Assembly (NCBI GenBank): GCA_963989385.1
Contig: OZ022509.1
Location: 80,548,043-80,612,042 of the forward strand
Direction: 5' to 3'
Source of the DNA: Ctena decussata
Taxonomy: Eukaryota > Mollusca > Bivalvia > Lucinida > Lucinidae
DNA length: 64,000 nucleotides
The position numbers were made by a program, and so were the translations under genes. The notes under the pieces are model-generated. The model was not told the origin of the DNA and did no database searches. It saw only the letters and a list, made by a program, of their open reading frames with translations. Below are positions 1 to 12,847 of the stretch, one piece after another (position 1 is the first letter of the stretch; the number at the start of each line of letters is the position of its first letter).

Positions 1-640
1 TTTATGAGTACAAGTGGTCAAGGTCATTCTTTGACTTTTGACCCAAAACACATATTTTGATTATTTCAGACATGATAAGTAAAAGCCACCTTGCCAATTG
101 TTCAGGTGAGCGATTCAGGGCCTCATGGCCCTCTTGTTTTTACGGAATTATGCCCTTTTTGAATAATTTTCATAAAGGTAATCGTTCCGCCTTACAACTG
201 TATTATCTTTGAAGATTTTTCTCAAAACTTATACAACTATAAAGCATCATCGGGCAATATTCAGAGATCCACCTACATTTTTGACCGAATTATTTCTATG
301 GGTAAGTTTAGTATATAAATCGCGTCCGTTCTATCACTTTAAAACTGTCGAAAATATTTTCATGAAATTTTATAAAAATGTAAAGCATTATCAGGCAATG
401 AGCAGAGAACAAGAACCGCTACTCCACCTACATGTTTATAAATTCATGTCCCTTTGAATTTTGATATCGAAATTATGTCCTCTCTATTATTCTGAAAACG
501 TTGCAGATATGTTCACGAAACCTGTTACAAAGTTGATGTTCAGAGAATAAGAAACATAATTCCACCTACATTTTGGATCTCGTAAGCTGGTGGGGACGGG
601 AGAGGGGGTTGGGGAGAGAGAGAGAACCAAAGAGAGAAAG
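1..640. other. Gene-free left edge with a dispersed-repeat end
   Basis: No coding potential that I can support. AT-rich sequence. Around 105-140 the text GCGATTCAGGGCCTCATGGC, followed by CCTCTTGTT, resembles the segment just after the N gap (10680-10710, GCGATCCATGGCCTCATGAC), so both look like ends of one dispersed repeat. A short G/A-rich tract lies at 590-640 before the minisatellite starts. Confidence 0.5.
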
Positions 641-644
641 ACAT

Positions 645-3600
645 CTAGTCTCGCCTGCTTAAGTGCCTTGCCTGATCACTCTCGAGAACATAAGACACCT
701 GCTTAACTGCCTTCCCTGATCACTCTCAGGAACATAAGACACCTACTTAACTGCCTTCCCTGATCACTCTCAGGAACATAAGAAACCTGCTCAACTGCCT
801 TCCCTGATCATTCTCAAGAACATAAGACACCTGCTTAACTGCCCTTCCTGGTCACTCTCAAGAATATAAGACACCTGCTAAACTGTGTTCCCTGATCACT
901 CTTAAGAACATAAGACATCTGCTAAATTGCCTTTCCTGATCACTCTCGAGAACATAAGACACCTGCTTAACTGCCTTTCCTGAACACTCTCGAGTACATA
1001 AGATATCTGCTTAACTGCGTTTCCTGATCATTCTCGAGAACATAAGACATCTGCTTAACTGTCTTCCCTGATCATTCTCGAGAACATAAGACACCTGCTT
1101 AACTATCTTCCCTGATCACTCGAGAACATAAGACACCTGCTGATTTCTCTCTCAAGAACAAAACACACCTGCTTAACTGCCTTCCCTGATCACTCTCAAG
1201 AACATAAGACACCTGCTAAACTGCCTTCCCTGATCAGTCTCAAAAACATAAGACACCTGCTTAACTGCCTTTCCTGATCACTCTCAAATACATATAACAC
1301 CTGCTTAACTGCCTTCCCTGATTACTCTCAAAAACATATGACACCTACTTAACGGCCTTCCCTGATCACTCTAAAGAACATAAGACATCTGCTTAACTGC
1401 CTTCCTGATCTCTCCCAAGAATATAAGACACCTGCTTAACTGCCTTACCATATAACTTAAGACACCTGCTTAACTGCCTTCGTGATCACTTTCGAGATTA
1501 TAAGACACCTGCTTAACTGCCCTTCCTGATCACTTTCAAGAACATAACACCTGCTTAACTGCCTTCACTGAGACATCTGCCTAACTGCCTTCATTGCTCA
1601 CTCTCAAGAACATGAGACACCTGTTTAACTGCCATTCCTTGTCATTTCAAGAACATAAGACACCTGCTTAACTGCCGTCTCTGATCACTCTCGAGAACAT
1701 AAGACACCTGCTTAACTGCCTTCACTGATCACTCTCGAGAACATAATACAACTGCTAAACTGGGTTCCCTGATCACTCTCAAGAACATAAGACACTGCTT
1801 AACTGCCTTTCCTTGTCACTATCAAGAACATAAGAAACCTGCGTAACTGCCTTCCCTGATAACTCTCGAGAACATAAGACACCTGCTTAATTGCCTTCCC
1901 TTATCATTCTTGAGAACATAAGAAATCTGCATAACTGCCTGCCGTGATCACTCGAGAGAACATAAGACACCTGCTTTACTGCATTCCCTGATGACTTTTA
2001 CGAACATAAGACACATTCTTAACTGCCTTCCCTGATCACTGTCGAGAACATAAGACATCTGCTTAACTGCCTTCCCTGATCACTCTCAAGAACATAAGAC
2101 ACCTGCTAAACTGCATTTCCTGATCAATCTTGAGAACATAAGACACCTGCTTTACTGCATTTCCTGATCACTCTCGAGAACATCACACACCTGTTTAGTT
2201 GCTATCCCTGATCACTCTCAAAAACATAAGAAACCTGCTTAACTGCCTTCCCTGATCACTCTCAAGAATATAAGACATCTGCTTATCTGCCTTCCCTGAT
2301 CACTCTCAAGAACATAAGACATCTGCTTAACTGCATTTCCTTGTCACTCTCAAGAATATAAGACACCTGCTAAACTGCCTTCCATGATCGCTATCGAGCA
2401 CATAAGACACTTTCTGAACTGCCTTCTTTGATCACTCTCTAGAACATAAGACATCTCCTTAACTACCTTTCCTGATCACTCTCAAGAACATAAGACACCT
2501 GCTTAACAGCCTTTCCTGATCACTCTCAAGAACATAAAACACCTGCTTTACTGCATTCCCTGATCAATCTTGAGAACATGATACATCTTCTTAACTGCCT
2601 TCCCTGATCACTCTCGAGAACGTAAGAAACCTGCTTAACTGCCTTTCCTTGTCACACTAAAGAACATAAGAAACCTGCTTAACTGCCTTCTCGTATCACT
2701 CTCCGGAACACAAGATACGTGCTTTACTGCCTTCCCTGATCATTCTCGAGAACATGACATCTGCTTAACTGCCTTCACTGATCACACTCAAGAACATAAA
2801 ATACCTACTTAACTGCCTTTCCTGATCACTCTTTAGAACGTCAGACATCTGCTTAACTGCCTTCCCTGTTCACTCTTAAGAACATAAGACACGTGTATAA
2901 CTGCCTTTCCTGATCACTCTCGAGAACATTGGACATCTGCTTAACTGCCTTTCCTAATTACTCTCATGAACATAAGGCACCTGCTTAACTGCCTTTGCTG
3001 ATCACTCTCGAGAACATACATACTTGCACAACTGCCTCCCTGATCACTCTCGAGAACATTGGACATCTGCTTAACTGCCTTTCCTAATTACTCTCATGAA
3101 CATAAGGCACCTGCTTAACTGCCTTTCCTAGTCACTCTCGGGAACATAGCACCAGCTTAACTGCATTATTTGATCACTCTGAAGAACATAAGACGCCTGC
3201 TTAACTGCCTTCCCTGATCATTTTGGAGAACATAATACATCTGCTTAACTGCCTGCCCTGATCACTATCTGGAACATAAAACACCTGCTTAACTGCCTTC
3301 CCTGATCACTATCTAGAACATAAAATACCTGCTTAACTGCCTTCCCTGATCACTCTCGAGAACAAAAGACACCTGCTTAACTGCCTTCCCTGATAACTCT
3401 CGAGAACATAAGGCACCTACTTAACTGCCTTCCCTGATCACTCCCGAGAACATAAGACACCTGCTTAACTGCCTTTCCTGATCACTCTCAAGAACGTAAA
3501 ACACTTGCTTAACTGCCTTTCCTGATCACTGTCGAGAACACAAGACATCTGCTTATCTGCCTTCCGTGATCACTCTCGAGAACATAACACACCTGCCTAA

Positions 3601-6600
3601 CTGCCTTCTCTAATGACTCTCAAGAGTATAAGACACCTGCTTAACTGCCTTCGCAGATCACTCTCGAGAACATAAGACACCTGCTTAACAGCCATCCCTG
3701 GTGACTCTCGAGAACATAAGACACCTGCTTAACTGCCTTTCAGGTTAACTCTCGAGAACATAAGACCCCTGCTTAACTGCCCACCTGATCACGCTCAAGA
3801 ACAAAAGACACCTGCTAAACTGCCTTTCCTGATCACTCTCGATAACATAAGACACCTGGTTAAATTCCTTTCCTGGTCTCTCTCGAGAACATAAGACACC
3901 TGCTAAAGTGCCTTTCCTGATCATTCTCAAAAAATAAGGCGCATGCTTAACTGCCTTTCCTGATCACTCTCGAGAACATAAGACACCTGATTAACTGCCA
4001 TTTCCGATCACTCTCTAGAACACAAGACACCTTCTTAACTGCCTTACCTTATCACTCTCTAGAATATAAGGCACCTGCTTAACTGCCTTCCCTGGTCACT
4101 CTCGAGAACATAAGAAACCTGCTTAACTGCCTTCCCTGATCTATCTCATGATAAGACATCTGCTTAACTGCCTCTACTGATCACTCTAGAGAACACAAGA
4201 CATCTGCTTAACTGCCTTCCCTGCTCGATCTCAAGAACATGAGACAACTGCTTAACTGCCATTCCTTGTCACTCTCAAGAACAATAGACACCTGCTTAAA
4301 TGCCTTTCCTTGACACTTTCAATAACATAAGACACCTGCTTAACTGCCTTCTCTGATCACTTTCTAGAACATAAGACACCTAAGTTACTGCCTTCCCTGA
4401 TCAATCTCGAGAACATAAGACACCTGCATAACTGCCTTCGCTGATCACTCTCAAGAACATAAAACACCTGCTTAACTGCCTTCCCTGATCACTCTCGAGA
4501 ATATAAGACACCTGCTTAACTGCCATCCCTGGTCACTCTCGAGAACATAAGACTCCTGCTTAACTGCCTTCACCGATCACTCCCAAGAACATAATACAAC
4601 TGTTTAACTGCCATCCCTGGTCACTCTCGAGAACATAAGACACATTCTTAACTGCCTTTCCTGATCACTTTCAAGAATATAAGGCACGTGCTTAACTGCC
4701 TTTTCTGATCACTCTCAAGAATATAAGGCACATGCTTAAATGCCTTTCCTGGTCACTCTTCAGAACATAAGACATCTGCTTAACTGCCTTGCCTGATCAC
4801 TCTCAAGAATATAAGGCACGTGCTTTACTGCCTTTCCTGATCACTCTCAAGAATATAAGGCACATGCTTAACTGCCTTTCCTGGTCAATCTCGAGAACAT
4901 AAGACACCTGCTTAACTGCCTTGCCTGATCACTCTCGAGAACATAAGAAACCTGCTTAACTGCCTTCCCTGGTTACTCTCGAGAACATAAGACACCTGCT
5001 TAACTGCATTCCCTGAGGCTTCTCGAGAACATCAGAAACCTGCTTAACTGCCTTCCCTGATCACTCTCAAGAACATAAGACACCTGCTTAACTGCCTTCC
5101 CTAATCACTCTCAAGAACATAAGACACCTGCTTAACTGCCTTTCCTGGTCACTCTCGAAAACATAAGACACCTGTTTAACTGCCTTCCCTGATCACTCTC
5201 AAGAACATAAGACACCTGCTTAACTGCTATCCCTGATTACTCTTAAGAACATAAGACACCTGCTTAACTGCCTTCCCTGATCACTCTTAAGAACATAAGA
5301 CACCTGCTTAACTGCCTTTCCTAATCACTGTCGAGAACATAAGACACCTGCTTAGCTGCCTTTCCTGGTAACTCTCGAGAACATAAGACACCTGCTTAAC
5401 TGCTTTCCCTGGTCACTCTCGAGAACATAAGACACCTGCTTAACTGCATTCCCTGATGACTCTCGAGAACATCAGAAACCTGCTTAACTGCCTTCCCTTA
5501 TCTATCTCAGGAACATAAGACAACAGCTTAACTGTCTTCACTGGTCACTCTGGAGAACATCAGAAACCTGCTTAACTGCCTTCCCTGATCTATCTCATGA
5601 TATGACATCTGCTTAACTGCCTCTACTGATCACTCTAGAGAACATATAACAAATGCTTAACTGCCTTCCCTGGTCACTCTCGAGAACATCAGAAACCTGC
5701 TTAACAGCCTTCCCTGATCTATCTCATGATAAGACATCTGCTTAACTGCCTTTCCTGATCACTCTTCAGAACATAAGACACCTGCTAAACTGCCTTTCCT
5801 GATCACTCTCGAGAATATAAGACATCTGCTTAACTGCCATTCCTTGTCACTCTCAAGAACAATAGACACCTGCTTAAATGCATTTCCTTGTCACTTTCTA
5901 CAACATAAGACACCTGCTTTACTGCCTCCCCTGATCACTCTCGAGAACAAGACACCTGCTTAACTGCCTTCCCTGGTCACTCTCGAGAACATAATACAAC
6001 TGCTTAACTGGATTCCCTGATCACTCTTGCGAACATAATACATAAGCTCGAGGAAATGGACTCTATAAGCTTAGAGCTTTTGTTCAGATCCTCTTTGTTT
6101 ATATTGTATATTTATTCAGAATGTATATTTTTGAAAAAATAAATATTGTTTAAACCAACATAATACAACTGCTTAACTAGATTCCCTAATCACTCTCAAG
6201 AACACAAGACACCTGCTTAACTGCCTTTCCTTGTCACTATCAAGAACATAAGACACCTGCGTAACTGCCTTCCCTGATCACTCTCGAGAACATAAGACAC
6301 CTGCTTAACTGCCTTCTCTGATCACTCTCGAGAACATAAGACACCTAAGTTACTGCCTTTCCTGATCACTCTCGAGAACATAAAACACCTGCTTAACTGC
6401 CTTACCTGATCACTCTCGAGAACTTAAGACACCTGCTTGACTGCCTTCCCTGATCACTCTGCAGAACATAAAACACCTGCTTAACTGCCTTCCCTGATCA
6501 CTCTCAGGAACATAAGACATCTGCTTAACTGCCATCCCTGGTCACTCTCGAGAACATAAGATACCTTCTTAACTGCCTTTCCTGATAATTCGAAGAATAT

Positions 6601-7135
6601 AAGGCACGTGCTTAAATGCCTTTCCTGATCATTCTCGAGAACATAAGACACCTGCTTAACTGCCATTCCTGATCACTCTCTGGAACACAAGACACCTTCT
6701 TAACTGCCTTTCCTGATCACTCTCAAGAACATAAGGCACATACTTAACTGCCTTCCCTGATCACTCTCGAGAACATAAGACACCTGCTTAACTGTTTTTC
6801 CTGATTACTATCTAGAACAAAAGACACCTGCATAACTGCCTTTCCTGATCACTCTCTGGAACACAAGACACCTGCTTATCTGCCTTTCCTGATTACTATC
6901 GAGAACATAAGACACCTGCATAACTGCCTTCCCTGATCACTCTCGAGAACTTAAGGCACCTGCTTAACTGCCTTCCCTGATCACTCTCAAGAACATAAGA
7001 CACTAGCTTAACTGCCATTCCCGATCACTCTCGAAAACATAAGACATCTCCTTAACTGCCTTCCCTAGTCACTCTCAAGAACATAAGGCACATGCTTAAC
7101 TCCCTTTCATAATCACTCTTAGGATCATAAGACAA
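645..7135. repeat. 44-bp minisatellite array, about 145 units
   Basis: Tandem array with a 44-bp unit. A typical unit begins ACATAAGACACCTGCTTAAC, then reads CTGCCTTCCC and ends TGATCACTCTCGAGA. Units differ by scattered substitutions and occasional short indels, so the array is old rather than freshly homogenised. Many units contain the palindromes TGATCA and CTCGAG. Short open frames cross it only because some phases lack stops; no gene is inferred. The single non-repeat interruption is at 6043-6156. Confidence 0.95.
6043..6156 (+). mobile_element. 114-bp insertion inside the minisatellite, flanked by an 11-bp direct repeat
   Basis: The sequence is unrelated to the 44-bp unit. It begins TAAGCTCGAGG and ends in an AT-rich stretch containing AAATAAATATTG (AATAAA type). 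The same 11 bases, AACATAATACA, lie immediately left (6032-6042) and right (6157-6167). This fits a target-site duplication around a short retroposed insertion, although the 11-mer is itself close to the array consensus and could be repeat homology. Confidence 0.6.
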
Positions 7136-8098
7136 TTTAAGACTGTTTAAGATGCCTTCGGAAAACATGGTAGACTATTAAAGCGTCAACAGAAGATAAT
7201 AGGAACAAGGACAATAATTCCACCAGTCCAGATTTAGCGCCATTTTTACCATTTCCATAGGTCAGTTTTTGTTGCTCCTGCTTAAGGAAAGTGCTTTATA
7301 GGCGTGCCGTTTTCCGTCTATTAATCCAATGGTTCGTCCGCCTGTTCGTCCGTCCGTCACAGAGTTACGTCGACCCTAGCATTAAAGTTCATTCGAGTGA
7401 CTTGTTCTCTAAACCCACTGCACCCATGGTTCTCAGATGCCACATGCTGCATGATCAGACTGTTGGCTTTTGAGTGGTAAAATATAGCCTGATCCTGAAT
7501 CCATATGAACCGCCGTTACTACAACTTACAAAAAGTATGACAAAAACATCTTTTCCTTCAAAAACACAGCATATTTGGCCCAAAATTTTGCATGGTGCAT
7601 TAGTGGGACCTTGGTTTTCAAAATTAATAAAAACAAAAAAAATGTAGCTGAATTAGGTCAAAGTGAGAAACTTTCTGTTAACGTGTCAAATTGTGCGGAA
7701 ATACCAGTATCTCAAAGAATGCTGAACAGATTTTAATCAAATTTAATCAGAATTATCCGTAAATGGAGTTCTTTCAAATTTATGCAAATAGACCAGCCTA
7801 GATGGCTCTCAGCTGCCGTTACTAAAACAGCGAAAATATGAAAATGTCAATAACTAAAGAGCCTCGAAATGTATTTGGACCTGTTTTGTGTCATGAAATT
7901 ATTTCAATTTTTTGCAAATTGACTATTTCAATATAGCAATCATCCACCGTTAAATAGGTTTAAATATGAAAATACAATATCTCAAGAATTTCAAGATGCA
8001 CTTTGGCCAAATATATGTCAAACTTATGCTTTCATTGAGTTCTTAATGTGGCGGCGCAAAGCAAGTGCGACCTAACGTCCCGCTGAATTCTTGTTCTA
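7136..8098. other. Gene-free stretch, probable dispersed repeat
   Basis: No supported gene. It contains a TCCGTCCGTC-type run near 7335-7365 and AT-rich text with several similar lines, such as AAATATGAAAA at 7836 and again near 7966. This suggests an old non-coding repeat abutting the retrotransposon that follows. Confidence 0.35.
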
Positions 8099-9930
8099 AT
8101 GTATAATGTATATATCAAGAAAGGGCGCTATGAAGCAGGAGCAAAAAAATACAAGGAAGCTAATAAGAGGATTCAGAAGGCAATGACGAAAGCTAAGGAG
8201 GACTGGATAGCTAGTCAGTTCGTGGAGATCAAATCTTGCCTAAACAAAAACAATAGCAAGAGTGCATACCAGCTAGTGAAGGATCTAACTTCAGAGAAAC
8301 AGGGTAGGTCCACATCTAATTAGGACAGGTCTGGGAAATGTTTTACAGAAGAACAATAGATTCTCAGCAGATGGACAGAACATTGCTCAGAACTTTATAC
8401 CCACGAAAGTAATGGTGACAATGCGGTTGTGGACTGCATTCAGCCTCCAGAAGAAGATCTACACGAGATCCTTCGTGGGGAAGTTGAGATTGCAGTAGCA
8501 GCACTGAAGAAGTGGAAGTCTGCCGGATTTGATAATATACCAGCAGAACTTGTTCCAGCTGGTGGGGAAATCATGATCGATGTTTAAACAGAAATCTGTG
8601 ACAGGATCTGGAGAACAGGAGAATGGCATACCACATGGACTCAGTCGCTGATTATTACACTCCCTAAAAAAGGCAACCTACAGCTTTGCCAGAACTACAG
8701 AACCATCAGCCTCATTAGTCATTCAAGAAATGTCATGCTAAAAGTCATCTCGAGCAGACTTAAACCCAGAGCCGAAGATATAATTGCTGGAGAACAGGCT
8801 GGGTTCAGAGCTGAGAGGAGCACCACAGAACAGATCTTCAATCTTAGAATCCTGTGTGAAAGGTATCTCCAACTGCAGCAATATCTGTACCATGTTTTAA
8901 CTGATTTCAAAAAAGGCTTTGACAGGGTCCGGCATGCAGCTTATGGGCCACCATGCGGAAGTACAATATCAGTGCAAAACGTTCGTACCATTGGGCAGCT
9001 CTACAACAAGGCTACAAGTGCAGTCCTGGTGAATGGCAGCAGAGGAGAATGATTCAGCACAAAGTTGGAGAAAGGCGAGGATGTCTTCTGTCTCCCACCC
9101 TCGTCAACATTTTTCTCGAACGGATCATGTCTGATGCCGATAATATAGATGCTCTAGCTCAGGAAAAGCAGGAGCTAGTAGCCCTGGTTGACAGTCTAGA
9201 GTCAACCTGCACAAGGTTTAAGATGTAGATTAGTGCTGAGAAGACTAAACTTATGACAAATAGCGCCAATGGCATCCAGAGGGAGATGAAGGTGAAAGGG
9301 CAGAAACTTGGAGTTGTAACAAGCTTCAAATACCTTGAAGCAATTCTCTGATCATGGCTCTAAAAAGGAGATTCTCTCAAGGATTGCACAAGCCACCTCA
9401 GCTCATACAAAGCTGAGGCCCAGTTGGGGAGATAACACATATCTCTCGGATCAAAGGTGAAACTTGTCATTTCCATATTTCTGTATGCCTGTGAATCGTG
9501 GACCTTCACAGCTGAGTTAGAGAAAAAAAACGCAGGCCTTTGAGCTGATATGTTACCGAAGGTTACTGAACATTTCGTACAACATGTACAAGGACCATAC
9601 AACCAATATGGCGGTTTGAAGAAAGATCCACGCAGCCATTGGAGAGTATGAGGAACTCCTGACGCTGGTCAAGAAACGGAAACTAGAGTGGTTAAGGCAT
9701 GTCTCAAGGTCTTCTGGTTTAGCAAAGACGATTATACAGAGCAAAGTGAAAGGAAATAGAATAAGAGTTAGACAGAAGAAGAGGTGGGAAGACAATATTA
9801 AAGAGTGGACAGTAATGGACTTTGCCAGCTCAACTAGGGCAGCTGAAAACATGACAAGGTGGAAAGGGATCATTTCAAAGCTATCTCTGGTGCCCCAACG
9901 ACATTGTAAGGTTAAAAGATAGCATAGAAT
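8099..9930 (+). mobile_element. Degenerate non-LTR (LINE) retrotransposon: linker, reverse transcriptase and C-terminal parts
   Basis: Recognisable pieces of a LINE polyprotein appear in order across shifting frames. A basic linker contains KKYKEANKRIQKAMTKAK (8099-8320). A pre-RT segment with LKKWKSAGFDNIPAELV lies near 8500-8560. The reverse-transcriptase core has EQAGFRAERSTTEQI and FKKGFDRV (8735-9050). A palm/thumb piece with GCLLSPTLVNIFLERIMSD runs 9060-9225. The tail resembles LLTLVKKRKLEWLRHVSRSS (about 9655-9715) and the VRQKKRWEDNIKEW motif (about 9770). At least five frameshifts or stops break it. The stretch that should carry the catalytic FADD box is missing: MSD is followed almost directly by NIDALAQ. 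No endonuclease domain is visible upstream, so the copy is 5'-truncated and dead. Confidence 0.88.
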
Positions 9931-10378
9931 AGAAAGAATAGAGATAGACATACGAGTAAAATTAATTAAAAATGTCATAATTTAGATGAGTGGATGTTTT
10001 TTCAGGGGAAGTAATTCTTTGCCCCTCGTTTCAATGGGGTCAAAACCTAAGGAAAGGAATTTGCTTCCAAACGAACAAATTCTTTCCTGACGGAGTGGCT
10101 TCCAATTTGGAGTTTGCCATCCAAGAAATCAAACAGGAAGTCTCAAAAGCTGTTCACCTCTAATAATTATGAATAGCGAAAAAAAACATATAGGTGTTCA
10201 CATGCACCTTAACAGGTTTTAACTTGCATAAATTTCTAGGTTTTTTGTTCTAGTGTGTGTATGTGTGACGCGTAGTGCAGTGTGGACTCTGATCAGGAGT
10301 GATATTCATAAGCGGCAAGTCAGGGTCTACAATGTTTGTCAAACTCCATTGATTGAGAGCACCGTGGAGTTCACTGTG
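9931..10378. other. Gene-free stretch before the assembly gap
   Basis: Contains one copy of a dispersed motif seen repeatedly later (GAATTTGCTTCC and CAAATTCTTTCC at about 10050-10090). A TTGTTCTAG acceptor-like site near 10246-10254 is followed by an open frame running into the N gap. This could be the start of an exon, but nothing beyond the gap supports it. Confidence 0.3.
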
Positions 10379-10578
10379 NNNNNNNNNNNNNNNNNNNNNN
10401 NNNNNNNNNNNNNNNNNNNNNNNNNNNNNNNNNNNNNNNNNNNNNNNNNNNNNNNNNNNNNNNNNNNNNNNNNNNNNNNNNNNNNNNNNNNNNNNNNNNN
10501 NNNNNNNNNNNNNNNNNNNNNNNNNNNNNNNNNNNNNNNNNNNNNNNNNNNNNNNNNNNNNNNNNNNNNNNNNNNNNN
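10379..10578. other. Assembly gap (200 N)
   Basis: Exactly 200 N, a typical placeholder length, so the true size is unknown. Low-complexity runs follow: an 18-19 base T tract at about 10592-10610 and 26 G at 10653-10678. They probably caused the break. Confidence 0.99.
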
Positions 10579-10652
10579 ATCAAACTATCAGTTTTTTTTT
10601 TTTTTTTTTCAAAGGATGGTTCTAGTTTTGACCTTTGACCTTTTCACTAGAT

Positions 10653-10984
10653 GGGGGGGGGGGGGGGGGGGGGGGGGGTGCGATCCATGGCCTCATGACC
10701 CTCTTGTTATTATTTCTTATTTTGTCGCCCCTGGTTAGCAAGGTGCATTACATGTATAGACTACACACACACCCAACCCCGCTTCTGCTCATTGACAATG
10801 ATCGTAGGTATCAGACACATCACAAAAGATTTTCTCAGGACGGTCGCGAGAGCTGATGCTTTTATTTCTTCCATACACCTTTTTTTCGGCTTTAGCTGTA
10901 TAACCTTACTATTGCCGCATTGGTGAATTCTAATAATCATGTTGCTGTATGCAACATCAAAATATCTGACAAGTAAGTACCCCC

Positions 10985-11015
<31 letters not shown>

Positions 11016-11018
11016 ACA
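10653..11018. repeat. Homopolymer and microsatellite cluster: poly-G, poly-C and (CA)n
   Basis: Twenty-six G at 10653-10678, then poly-C at 10980-11001 running into (CA)9 at 11001-11018. Glycine-rich or cysteine-rich frames across these runs are artefacts. Run lengths are unreliable here. Confidence 0.9.
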
Positions 11019-11970
11019 AGAGGATAAAAGGCTAATCTTGAAATCCTGATTTATGGTGCCAATTTCTAAGAGCATAAACTAACTCATTCTGACTTGTGTT
11101 TTTTTTTGTAAAGGAGGATTGGAGCAGTCTGGTGCATGCACTTATGGAGTCCTAAAGGCTTTCAGCGCAGTTAATTTTCATACGATAGCATTTTTTTCCA
11201 TATCCATAGTCAAGCATGTGACGCAGAAGCATGAACAGACCTCCACCACCACCACTCTTGTCAGTTCTTTGCACTTGCAGGTTCGCGTTAAATGTATCCT
11301 CGATATTCAATGCAGGTGTTAGAAAACTGTTTCTCGAACTATAATCACTGGCAAAATTAAACGCTAGAAGTTTCAAATGAAGTCAGCTGTAGATTCTAAT
11401 TGACAGCTCAACATCACACGTCATCGTTACGTGTACAGTATTAAATCTAAACAAAACAGCTGCAGTGTATGAAGAGGATTTCAGCCGTATGCCTAGACTA
11501 GGCCTGTATAGTAGAACATATTGGTCGAAGTAAGATTTTATCTGTCAACAGACATATTTTTATACCATGTCTAGCCCTCAGTCTAGTCAGAGCCCCTTTG
11601 GTTTCTCAGGGGCTCGCCGCCAGATGTGGGTGGGGTGTGTAGGATCGCGTCAGTTTCCTCCGAAATTCATAAACAAAGTCGAGCATTTTGTCAAGATGGG
11701 GCGGTGAATGACATAGGACCTAAATTCAGTGCGACTGGGTTACCCACGAGTACATCATGCGAATTTTAAAGCACTATTGTGCAGCTAAAGCACTATTGTG
11801 CAGCCAAATAATGCCAGAACACGGTACTCGATAGGCCCATGCGTGTGCCAATATGGAAGCTGTAGAAAATTATCGAACAGATACACGTGAAATGTAATTT
11901 AATGACGGCTTAATGTACCTCTGGGTCTCCATTAACTAACGGAGGGTTAAGTCGGCATTTAAAGCCATCA
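11019..11970. other. Gene-free stretch
   Basis: No supported gene or clear repeat boundary. It includes a short duplicated phrase, AAGCACTATTGTGCAGC, at about 11770 and 11789. Confidence 0.4.
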
Positions 11971-11973
11971 TTA

Positions 11974-12844
11974 GGGACGAGTCATTTATTGTCAGGTGGG
12001 GGGGTCGGGTACATTTAGGGGGGGTCGGAATTTTTTTTGGTGATGTACTGGGGGGGTCGGAAATAAAAAAGCCATGGAGCAGGGGGGGTCATATATTTTA
12101 TTCGGTATATTGGGGGGGTCAGAATTCTCCCATCAGTCTTCTTTTTTTAAAAATGCCTCAGCTTCTGGGGGGCTTCGCCCCCCAGACCCCCTTACATATA
12201 TTCTTGTTAACTTAAACTCAAGCTGAGAGACATTTATAGAACTGACACACAAAACTTGACCACTTCATATCAAAAAAGATATTTTTCATAAATTTGCTAG
12301 TAAGACAGTATGCAATTGTCTATAAAATCATGTAGACCAGATGATTTTGTTCTGGATTATTTAATGCCTGCATTTGTGATATCAGCTTTCCAGTTGCCTT
12401 GTCATCAGCAAAGCTATTGTGGCTTCTGGGGGCTGCGCCCCCAGACCCCCCTCCATTACTATTATTAACAGTTTTTTTGGACATTCAACAACAGATAGTG
12501 TATGGCCATATGCAGGAAGAAAAAGTGAGAAATATCAAAATATGCTCACAAAAGTTAAAGACCATTAATGTGCATGTTTTATCAAACTGTCAAAGTAAGA
12601 AAATGTTCTTTGTGTTTCATACAGGTTGGATTAAGGTAAGTCTGACTTAAAAACAAAGGTAATGCAGTATGTGGGTGAAGGGTAGCTGGGGAGTTGGGAT
12701 GGTGGGGGGGTCATAAACTTTTTTGTCACCTATCTGGGGGGGTCGGAAAAAAAATTCTGGTGAGACTGGGGGGGTCGGAAAAATTTTGGGGACTCGTATG
12801 AAAATGTACCCGACCCCCCCACCTGATAATAAATGACTCGTCCC
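11974..12844. mobile_element. 871-bp non-autonomous DNA transposon with about 40-bp terminal inverted repeats and TTA target duplication
   Basis: The left end GGGACGAGTCATTTATTGTC continues into CAGGTGGGGGGGTCGGGTAC. The right end is its reverse complement with one mismatch over roughly 40 bases. TTA flanks both ends (11971-11973 and 12845-12847). Subterminal GGGGGGGTCGG motifs recur many times inside, and GCCCCCCAGACCCCC-like segments occur twice (about 12176 and 12437). No transposase frame survives. TTA duplication and GGG-type ends suggest PIF/Harbinger-like mobilisation; the superfamily is an inference. Confidence 0.85.
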
Positions 12845-12847
12845 TTA

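Noticed and set aside
645..7135. 44-bp array considered as a CRISPR array
   Set aside because: Units are contiguous with no unique spacers, vary freely, and the context is a eukaryotic genome.
10253..10738. Open frame running through the N gap
   Set aside because: More than half is unknown sequence and the rest crosses poly-T and poly-G runs; no evidence of a protein.
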